The notes below the pieces were generated by a model. The model worked only from the letters and a program-made list of their open reading frames with translations, was not told where the DNA came from and did not search any database. Position numbers and translations under genes: made by a program. A stretch of 40,021 nt of DNA from the NCBI GenBank assembly GCA_900555035.1, contig USJX01000020.1, positions 1 to 40,021 of the forward strand. The letters are read 5' to 3'. Origin of the DNA: an uncultured Prevotella sp. GTDB lineage: Bacteria; Bacteroidota; Bacteroidia; Bacteroidales; Bacteroidaceae. Shown one piece after another: positions 35,405-40,021 of the stretch (the stretch's first letter is position 1; every line of letters starts with the position of its first letter).

Positions 35405-35412
35405 GCAAAGAT
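35405..35412 (-). promoter_or_regulatory. -7 box of the nucleoside symporter-rsmE operon
   Basis: TATCTTTG on the minus strand followed by CAAGAT, 30 bp before the ATG at 35375. The position 20 bp upstream reads TGTG, a weak -33. Confidence 0.65.
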
Positions 35413-35488
35413 ACACAAATTATCTTAAAGAACACAGATTTTTGAAGATTTTCCTCCGGAAAGCTAGTTTATTTAACAAATAATATGT

Positions 35489-35496
35489 AATTTTGC
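35489..35496 (+). promoter_or_regulatory. -7 box of the chromate transporter pair
   Basis: TAATTTTG followed by CACCCG, 28 bp before the ATG at 35524. No clear -33. Confidence 0.55.
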
Positions 35497-35523
35497 ACCC
35501 GAAATCAAAATATAAAAGAGATA

Positions 35524-36057
35524 ATGTTAGTAAAGTTTTTCCTTACGTGTAACAAGATTGGTGCCTTTACCCTGGGTGGAGGCTACGCCATGATACCTAT
35601 CATGGAACAGGAATTCGTGGATAAGAACCAGTGGATGGACAAACAGGAATTCATGGACATCATGGTGGTGGCTCAAACTACTCCCGGCATCTTCGCTATC
35701 GACATGGCTAGCCACATCGGTTACAAGCTGAAGGGTGTATGGGGCGGCATAGTGGGTGCCATCGGCATTGCCCTTCCTTCCATCATCGCCATCCTCATCA
35801 TCGCCATGTTCTTCCAGCAGTTCAAAGACAATTATTGGGTGGGTAAGTTCTTTGCAGGAGTTCGTCCTGCCGTGGTAGCGCTGATTGCAGCTCCCTGTTT
35901 CAAGATGGCAAAGACGGCGAATATCAACCGCTACAACATCTGGATACCAATAGTATGCTGCCTGCTGATTGCCGCTTTCGGCATCTCGCCTATCTATATT
36001 ATCATTGCAGCCGGCGTGCTCGGCTGGCTTTATGGAAAGTACAAGAAGCAAAGCTAA
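35524..36057 (+). CDS. Chromate transporter half-protein, first subunit
   Basis: The 177-residue protein is one half of a CHR-family transporter. It shows the conserved FTLGGGYAMIPIMEQEFV after the first helix and TTPGIFAIDMASHIGYKLKG in the second repeat position, and has about five to six membrane helices. Long ChrA proteins are fusions of two such halves; Bacteroidota usually keep them as a pair of genes whose products form a heterodimer. Substrate is inferred by family (chromate or another oxyanion) and may not be chromate. The second half starts 45 bp downstream. Confidence 0.9.
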   Translation: MLVKFFLTCNKIGAFTLGGGYAMIPIMEQEFVDKNQWMDKQEFMDIMVVAQTTPGIFAIDMASHIGYKLKGVWGGIVGAIGIALPSIIAILIIAMFFQQFKDNYWVGKFFAGVRPAVVALIAAPCFKMAKTANINRYNIWIPIVCCLLIAAFGISPIYIIIAAGVLGWLYGKYKKQS

Positions 36058-36102
36058 TCATAAAGTTCAAAATTCAACGCTAAAAGTTCAAAGTAAGAAA
36101 AG
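36054..36102 (+). repeat. Degenerate heptad repeat between the two chromate transporter genes
   Basis: The 17-bp tail CTAATCATAAAGTTCAA (36054-36070) contains the stop codon of the first gene and is identical to the copies next to pyrC and the MetH-activation gene. Heptads AGTTCAA, AATTCAA, CGCTAAA, AGTTCAA and AGTAAGA then run to the ATG at 36103. Confidence 0.8.
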
Positions 36103-36675
36103 ATGCTATTTTTAAAGTTATTCCTGATATTTACCAAGATTGGTACATTTAATTTTGGTGGTGGATATGCGATGCTTTCGCTCATCCATAACGAAACCGT
36201 GGTAAAGAACCATTGGCTCACCAATGCCGAGTTTACGGATATTGTGGCTATCAGCCAGTCAACTCCGGGACCTATCGGTATCAACTGTGCCACATACGTG
36301 GGATATTCCGCCTGTCTTCATGCCGGTTATCCTACCTGGGCAGCCTGGGCGGGTTCCTTCCTTGCCTCTCTCTCCATCATGTGGTTGCCATTCATCATCA
36401 TGATTCTCATCAGCCGTTATCTGATGACCCATAAGGATTCCAAGATTGTGAAGGACATCTTTGCCGGACTCCGTCCTGCCATCATCGGACTGATAGCAGC
36501 CGCAGCCGTACTCTTGATGAACAAGGAGAATTTCGGTTCGCCAACCGACGATCCATTTGCTTTCGGAGTCAGTGTCGTCCTCTTCCTGGGTGCCTTCTAT
36601 TTCACCAAAGCAAAGAAAGCGAATCCGATTTTGCTGCTTTTCATCTGTGGAATCATCGGGTTGTTTATCTTCTAA
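36103..36675 (+). CDS. Chromate transporter half-protein, second subunit
   Basis: The 190-residue partner of the preceding gene has the same fold and motif order: FNFGGGYAMLSLIHNETVV and STPGPIGINCATYVGYSA, with about six membrane helices. Its GGGYAM and PGP/PGI signatures align with those of the first half, showing an old duplication; the sequences have diverged enough to be distinct subunits. Co-transcribed with the first half, with the heptad element forming its translation-initiation region. Confidence 0.9.
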   Translation: MLFLKLFLIFTKIGTFNFGGGYAMLSLIHNETVVKNHWLTNAEFTDIVAISQSTPGPIGINCATYVGYSACLHAGYPTWAAWAGSFLASLSIMWLPFIIMILISRYLMTHKDSKIVKDIFAGLRPAIIGLIAAAAVLLMNKENFGSPTDDPFAFGVSVVLFLGAFYFTKAKKANPILLLFICGIIGLFIF

Positions 36676-36702
36676 ACAACCCAAGCACCTTCAAATAGGC
36701 AC

Positions 36703-36735
36703 AAAAAAAAATTGATTGTCTCACGACAACCAATC
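36703..36735 (-). terminator. Intrinsic terminator, minus strand
   Basis: GATTGGTTGTC (36735-36725) pairs with GACAATCAATT (36720-36710) over 11 pairs, two of them G-U, closed by a GTGA loop, followed by nine T residues (36711-36703). On the plus strand the two G-U pairs become A-C mismatches, so it works mainly on the minus strand. Confidence 0.85.
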
Positions 36736-36772
36736 TTTTATTAACCTTAATAATCTAATACCATGAAAAACA
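36703..36772 (-). ncRNA. Candidate compact small RNA or mini-ORF transcript of about 70 nt
   Basis: On the minus strand a promoter (TTG, 19 bp, TAACTTTG; 36807-36778) is followed by a 70-nt stretch that ends in a strong terminator. It begins near 36772 and contains a five-codon frame (ATG GTA TTA GAT TAT TAA, 36763-36746), then AAGGTTAATAAAAG and the terminator hairpin. There is no other gene between the DUF3256 stop (36835) and here. It may be an sRNA, a leader-peptide unit without a following gene, or simply the terminator region of the DUF3256 gene with a chance promoter. Confidence 0.5.
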
Positions 36773-36777
36773 CGATG

Positions 36778-36807
36778 CAAAGTTACAAATAATCTCGTAA
36801 CCTGCAA
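36778..36807 (-). promoter_or_regulatory. Promoter of the 36772 transcript
   Basis: On the minus strand TTG (36807-36805) is 19 bp from TAACTTTG (36785-36778), followed by CATCG. Confidence 0.55.
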
Positions 36808-36834
36808 TAATTTATTGTAAAAAACTCCAAAGAT

Positions 36835-37482
36835 TTAACTCTCCTTAAAGCTTTCGTTACTCCAATTAAACTTTCTTTGCAGTTTTATGGCATTTACTGC
36901 CTTTTTATCATCTGCCGAAAGCAATGGCGAAGCCAATCGAACCACCAGTGCATTCTCGTTCTGCAAGAGCAAGGCACTCACCATTTTAGGTTCTACCATC
37001 GCTTTCAAATCAGCAAAGCGACTTTCGCTCATCGTATCGGGTTTCTGAATGAGGGTTTCCGCCAAGTCTTCAATGCGCTTACCTCCCAAAAAACGGCTTG
37101 CATCAAGCACTTTCCATTCTTGATTAAAGAAATAGAGTTCACTCTCCTTCTCTGGTCCGGCGAACGATTTGACCACACAGAGCACCGAGTCGCCATTTTC
37201 CATTGGCAACTTCTTCATCTGCAAGGTAGAAACCTTGCTCATACGCACCTGCACGAAGTCCTGGGTCAGCGTATCCATCACGCTCACCTCCCCCAGCAGG
37301 TTCTTCACCTCAGCCTTCACTCCCATCTCCTGCAACTCCGCAAATTCCAGTCGCATGTTACTGTTGAGAGTAGGCATCATCGAATCGGGCATCGAAACCA
37401 GCAAGTCCTTCATCGACTTGGCTTCCATGCCCAAGCTTGCCATCATCATGCAAGCGCATAATATATATTTTATCTTCTTCAT
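36835..37482 (-). CDS. DUF3256 family exported protein
   Basis: The 215-residue protein starts at ATG 37480-37482; an upstream GTG codon is less likely. It has a signal peptide (MKKIKYILCACMMMASLGMEA) and then the DUF3256 pattern LLVSMPDSMMPTLNSNMRLE, LLGEVSVMDTLTQDFVQVRMS, LCVVKSFAGPEKESELYFFN and EWKVLDASRF. The family is Bacteroidota-specific, periplasmic or secreted, and of unknown function. The C-terminal part (about 140-215) is charged and ends in a Trp-containing segment (KFNWSNESF). It is a single-gene unit with a promoter at 37583-37614. Confidence 0.83.
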   Translation of the reverse strand: MKKIKYILCACMMMASLGMEAKSMKDLLVSMPDSMMPTLNSNMRLEFAELQEMGVKAEVKNLLGEVSVMDTLTQDFVQVRMSKVSTLQMKKLPMENGDSVLCVVKSFAGPEKESELYFFNQEWKVLDASRFLGGKRIEDLAETLIQKPDTMSESRFADLKAMVEPKMVSALLLQNENALVVRLASPLLSADDKKAVNAIKLQRKFNWSNESFKES

Positions 37483-37582
37483 CACTACAATTCCTTAGAC
37501 CATTTCTTTCCCCAAGGAGTAAAGAGCCATGCAAGAAAGGCCAATTAAACCAATCTAGCTGCCTTATTCCTCTATTTTCCGA

Positions 37583-37614
37583 CAAAAGTACAGAAAATAA
37601 TTGTAATCTGCAAG
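37583..37614 (-). promoter_or_regulatory. Promoter of the DUF3256 gene
   Basis: On the minus strand CTTG (37614-37611) is 20 bp from TACTTTTG (37590-37583), about 100 nt before the ATG. The rest of the 37483-37789 gap holds only an AT-rich stretch before the recombinase gene. Confidence 0.65.
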
Positions 37615-37789
37615 TTTTTTCGTGTTTTTCTATCTAACAATCGCTAAAAAGAACGAAAAATAAAAGTTTCATGTGTTCCCAAATATCTATTGATATACAA
37701 CTACATTCTTGCCAAAGCGTTGCTTATATATATAATAAGGTGTAAATAACCCAAAAGCAACATGAGTTACAAATAAAAAAGTTAGTATT

Positions 37790-39010
37790 ATGGCAACAGT
37801 AAAAGTAAAATTCAGAGCATCCTCGGTGCCGGGAAAGGAAGGCACACTGTATTATCACCTCACCCATCAGCGCAGTCTGCGCTGGATGAGTACCGACTAT
37901 CATGTCTTTCCGGACGAGTGGAACGACAAGAAGTCGGTTATCATTGTTTCTAACCGCAACAACCGTCTGGCACATCTACAGCTCATCCAGTCGCAGATAG
38001 ATTGGGAGACGAAGCAGATGCAGCGTATCATCCATGACAAGGAGATGGATGGCATCCCTTATACCATTGACGACATAGCCAAGGAGATACAGCAGCTGCC
38101 ACCGAGCCAGAGCGTTTTTGCTTTCTTCCGCCTGCAGATAGCCAAGAAGGAGCAGATGCAGTGCATTGGCACCAAGAGCAACTATGTCAGTGCCGCCAAC
38201 CGATTTATGGAGTTTCGTAAGCACGAAGACCTCACCTTCTCTCAGATGACCAGCGAGATGATGGAAATGTACCAGGCATGGCTGTTCAACAGAGGTGTCA
38301 GACAAAACACCGTATCCTTCTATCTGCGAACCCTGCGCACACTCTACAACAAGGCAGTGGAAACAGGCCATGCGCCAGCCAAGGATATCTTTGTTCACGT
38401 GCAGACCGCTAACGTGAGAACTGCCAAACGAGCCATCTCTGTAAAGGATATTCGCAAGATAGAAAACCTGGACTTGCCAACAGGTTCCTCCCTTGACAAG
38501 GCACGAGACCTATTCCTGCTCAGCTTCTATCTCCGAGGCATGGCATTCGTGGATATGGCGTTCCTGAAGAAGACAGACTTGAAATGTAGTATGGTGAACT
38601 ACAACCGTCGCAAGACCCACCAAAACCTCAATATCGAGTGGATGAAGCCGATGCAAGCCATCATCGACAAATACGCCGAACAAACGAAGGACTCCCCTTA
38701 CCTGCTACCCATCCTGACAGGCAAGGAATCCTCTCCATACACGGCATACCGCAAGGTGGAGCACAACACCAACTACAACCTGAAGAAAATCGGTGAGATG
38801 GTAGGCTTGAAGATACCGCTCACCACCTATGTGGCACGCCACACCTGGGCAAGCATAGCCTTGCACATGAATATACCAATAGCCACCATCAGCCAGGGCA
38901 TGGGACACAACTCCTATAAGACCACACAGATTTACTTGCAGTCATTAGACGTAGCGACCATCAATGAAGCCAACGCGCGGATCATAAACAATATCTTGAA
39001 AGAGTTGTAA
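37790..39010 (+). CDS. Tyrosine-type site-specific recombinase
   Basis: The 406-residue integrase-family protein has an N-terminal arm-binding domain (about 1-95, VKVKFRASSVPGKEGTLYYH), a SAM-like core-binding domain (about 105-205) and a catalytic domain. Catalytic residues are Arg249 (SFYLRGMAF), Arg350 in YVARHTWAS, His in MGHNSYKTT and the nucleophile Tyr382 in TTQIYL. The first box-II His is Tyr, as is usual in Bacteroidota recombinases. There are no other mobile-element genes, att duplications or tRNA nearby, so it does not look like the integrase of an island. It sits directly upstream of an inverted-repeat-bounded promoter segment and a UpxY-like gene, so it is best read as a dedicated or local DNA invertase of a surface-polysaccharide locus. 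Confidence 0.92.
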   Translation: MATVKVKFRASSVPGKEGTLYYHLTHQRSLRWMSTDYHVFPDEWNDKKSVIIVSNRNNRLAHLQLIQSQIDWETKQMQRIIHDKEMDGIPYTIDDIAKEIQQLPPSQSVFAFFRLQIAKKEQMQCIGTKSNYVSAANRFMEFRKHEDLTFSQMTSEMMEMYQAWLFNRGVRQNTVSFYLRTLRTLYNKAVETGHAPAKDIFVHVQTANVRTAKRAISVKDIRKIENLDLPTGSSLDKARDLFLLSFYLRGMAFVDMAFLKKTDLKCSMVNYNRRKTHQNLNIEWMKPMQAIIDKYAEQTKDSPYLLPILTGKESSPYTAYRKVEHNTNYNLKKIGEMVGLKIPLTTYVARHTWASIALHMNIPIATISQGMGHNSYKTTQIYLQSLDVATINEANARIINNILKEL

Positions 39011-39023
39011 ACAAATAGTTATG

Positions 39024-39052
39024 TTTACCCCATTTCGGAATGATGGGGTAAA
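39024..39052 (+). terminator. Hairpin after the recombinase gene, possible terminator
   Basis: TTTACCCCAT (39024-39033) pairs perfectly with ATGGGGTAAA (39043-39052) across a 9-base loop, 13 bp past the stop codon. No T tract follows, so it may instead block or stabilise the mRNA end, or stop antisense transcription from the invertible promoter. Confidence 0.5.
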
Positions 39053-39100
39053 TGTTTAGGAAACTTCGCCCTTTCTTCTTAGAAGAGAGTAATCTGGCTG

Positions 39101-39108
39101 CAAAAGTA
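39101..39108 (-). promoter_or_regulatory. -7 box inside the invertible segment, OFF orientation
   Basis: TACTTTTG followed by CAG on the minus strand. A TTTG at 39135-39132 lies 23 bp upstream, a little too far, so the -33 is imperfect. In this orientation it reads across the left repeat toward the recombinase 3' end and would make antisense RNA. Confidence 0.65.
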
Positions 39109-39183
39109 CGAAAATTAGTTGAATTACGTGTCAAATTTTATCATTTTCTGTGTCTCATCCCCAAAATTTAACACAAATGTTTA

Positions 39184-39224
39184 GCAAATCTGCCTAGGGT
39201 AATTCCTGTAAATGGCAGATTTGC
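39184..39224. repeat. Perfect 11-bp inverted repeat inside the invertible segment
   Basis: GCAAATCTGCC (39184-39194) and GGCAGATTTGC (39214-39224) are separated by 19 bp. Without a T tract it is unlikely to be a terminator. It could be a regulator or accessory recombination site next to the promoter. Confidence 0.7.
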
Positions 39225-39335
39225 ACTTATTTCGGCAGTTGTTGCCCTTTTCTAAGAAGAAAGCGCAAAATGATGTAAAATAAAGCTACATGTGTAGAGG
39301 CTGTATGGCTAATACTCATATATACGATTAAGATT

Positions 39336-39407
39336 ATGAACAATAATAAAAAATGGACTAGGCTTCAACAACCATCATGTATGGTTGCAGCTGAGGACAT
39401 AAAGTAG
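39336..39407 (+). CDS. Possible 23-codon leader ORF before the UpxY-like gene
   Basis: ATG at 39336-39338 opens a frame of 23 codons (MNNNKKWTRLQQPSCM, then VAAEDIK) that ends in TAG at 39405-39407, 9 bp before the UpxY-like ATG. It is in the same frame as that gene, so it is either a leader peptide or an N-terminal extension cut by an amber codon. A hairpin CAACCAT (39369-39375) with ATGGTTG (39381-39387) lies within it. It is too short to be certain that it is translated. Confidence 0.4.
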   Translation: MNNNKKWTRLQQPSCMVAAEDIK

Positions 39408-39416
39408 AACGAGAAT

Positions 39417-40021
39417 ATGACGCAGGATTGCTTGAATTCACCTTCTACAGCCGACGTAAGCAAGCGCTTACCAAAGGGCATCCACGTTATCGGGGCTGAA
39501 AGACTTTCGGATCCGAGTGTAGAAGGAATATCCCGACGCAAACGGATAGAAAAGAAAGAAGACCCTTCTACCGACCCTACTTCGTGGAGTTATATTTTTA
39601 TTCTTCACATGGCTGCTAAAGGGATGGAGAAATGGCTTGAAAAGTTTAATGCTGACGAGGAAAATACGCAACAACCTTTTTTCATTCATAAAACCCTTCG
39701 TTATTCCTACAAGGATGAGGAAAGGCAACAAGGAGTGAAAAAGACTTTGGAGCAATCTGTCAGCGGACTTGTCTTCTTGCAAGGTACCGTGAATGACCTG
39801 CAAGAATTTCTTGCAGAGCATTTTCCCCAATTTCATTTAGTCAAAGACCGCAGTTTAGGACGACCTGCATCCATCAAGGACTCCATCATGCAGCCCTTTA
39901 TGAATGTGATGAAGACCCATCCGGAGCAGGTTACATTCCTTCGTGATGATTTTGAGAAGTTTGCCAAAGACCACGTGAAGTTGCGTGTCCTTTCAGGACC
40001 ATTCAAAGACTATGAAGGCTA
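39417..40021 (+). CDS. UpxY-like transcription antiterminator (NusG family), 3' end beyond window
   Basis: The reading frame is open from ATG 39417 to the window end (201 codons, incomplete). After a charged, variable N-terminus (about 1-55), WSYIFILHMAAKGMEKWLEKF starts an NGN-like domain. SGLVFLQGTVNDLQEFLAEH, then SLGRPASIKDSIMQPFMNVM, matches the pattern of Bacteroidota UpxY proteins. The last residues (VKLRVLSGPFKDYEGY, about 186-201) are the start of a KOW domain. UpxY proteins bind elongating RNA polymerase at the leader of their own capsule operon and suppress termination. Being first after a recombinase and an invertible promoter, it should open a capsular or exopolysaccharide operon to the right of the window. 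The N-terminal extension is longer than in the Bacteroides fragilis UpxY proteins, as I recall them. Confidence 0.75.
   Translation, partial: MTQDCLNSPSTADVSKRLPKGIHVIGAERLSDPSVEGISRRKRIEKKEDPSTDPTSWSYIFILHMAAKGMEKWLEKFNADEENTQQPFFIHKTLRYSYKDEERQQGVKKTLEQSVSGLVFLQGTVNDLQEFLAEHFPQFHLVKDRSLGRPASIKDSIMQPFMNVMKTHPEQVTFLRDDFEKFAKDHVKLRVLSGPFKDYEG

Larger units (their letters stand above)
39068..39266. other. Candidate invertible promoter segment
   Basis: Imperfect inverted repeats lie at 39068-39089 and 39245-39266: 19 of 22 positions match, including a perfect 14-bp core, CTTTCTTCTTAGAA. They enclose about 155 bp. The left repeat is itself a dyad (TCTTCT-T-AGAAGA), as expected of a tyrosine-recombinase core site. 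Inside is a TACTTTTG box reading left (39108-39101). After inversion the box would lie at about 39226-39233 and read right toward the UpxY-like gene, with a leader of about 175 nt. In the present orientation no TAnnTTTG faces that gene between the recombinase and its start. Recombinase gene, inverted repeats, outward promoter and UpxY together match known phase-variable Bacteroides capsule promoters. Confidence 0.72.

Noticed and set aside
37709..37736. E. coli-like promoter (TTGCCA, 16 bp, TATAAT) before the recombinase gene
   Set aside because: Bacteroidota primary sigma factors do not use this consensus, and the region is simply TA-rich (TATATATATAAT).
37790..39010. Recombinase as the integrase of a genomic island
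   Set aside because: No tRNA target, attachment-site duplication, relaxase, replication or phage gene is nearby; the inverted repeats and UpxY-like gene give a better explanation.
39468..39836. Minus-strand frame of 122 codons near the right end
   Set aside because: It is the shadow of the UpxY-like gene, which stays open to the window end and matches NusG-family patterns.
1..40021. CRISPR array, tRNA, rRNA or complete insertion sequence
   Set aside because: No regularly spaced repeats of 25-40 bp, no tRNA cloverleaf sequence, no rRNA segment and no transposase frame were seen; all tandem repeats are short (7-33 bp) and contiguous.

Overview
This 40 kb window looks like chromosome of a gut-type member of the Bacteroidota, most likely Prevotella/Segatella. 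That is an inference from three things. Promoters carry the TAnnTTTG -7 box, often with a TTTG-like -33 element about 20 bp upstream. Shine-Dalgarno sites are weak and AT-rich. The gene content includes a hybrid two-component regulator, Oar-like TonB receptors, DUF4836, DUF3256 and DUF4369 proteins, and a UpxY-like antiterminator.

Layout. 1-172: REP-like hairpins and a terminator. 173-5167: a lipoprotein divergent from a very large hybrid two-component regulator that has no recognisable ATPase domain. 5168-6370: a candidate small RNA, then a glutathione peroxidase. 6372-18733, almost all on the minus strand: ftsB-like gene, small membrane protein, DUF4369 lipoprotein, dihydroorotase, stand-alone MetH activation domain, metallophosphoesterase, PlsC-like acyltransferase, polyprenol-phosphate glycosyltransferase, mfd, trpB2; a second candidate small RNA lies between mfd and trpB2. 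18855-22133, plus strand: dnaX and a serine hydrolase. 22320-29197, minus: two tandem paralogous Oar-like TonB-dependent receptors. 29421-35375, minus: an ABC transporter pair, a DUF4836 lipoprotein, rsmE, a bifunctional-nuclease-domain protein and a nucleoside/H+ symporter. 35524-36675, plus: a split chromate-transporter pair. 36703-37482, minus: a third candidate small RNA and a DUF3256 protein.

The most interesting region is the right end, 37790-40021. A tyrosine recombinase is followed by a segment of about 200 bp bounded by imperfect inverted repeats. That segment contains a TACTTTTG promoter box pointing away from the next gene. The next gene is a UpxY/NusG-like antiterminator cut by the window end, which has no visible promoter of its own in the present orientation. 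This is the architecture of a phase-variable surface-polysaccharide locus captured in the OFF state. The call is inferred from sequence; inversion itself is not shown.

Other recurring themes are intercistronic repeat families placed exactly at stop/start junctions (a heptad family with a 17-bp identical tail at three loci, and a 14-bp AAGTTAGGAATAAG family), recent small tandem duplications at gene ends, and low-complexity insertions in otherwise conserved housekeeping proteins. No tRNA, rRNA, CRISPR array or insertion sequence was found.
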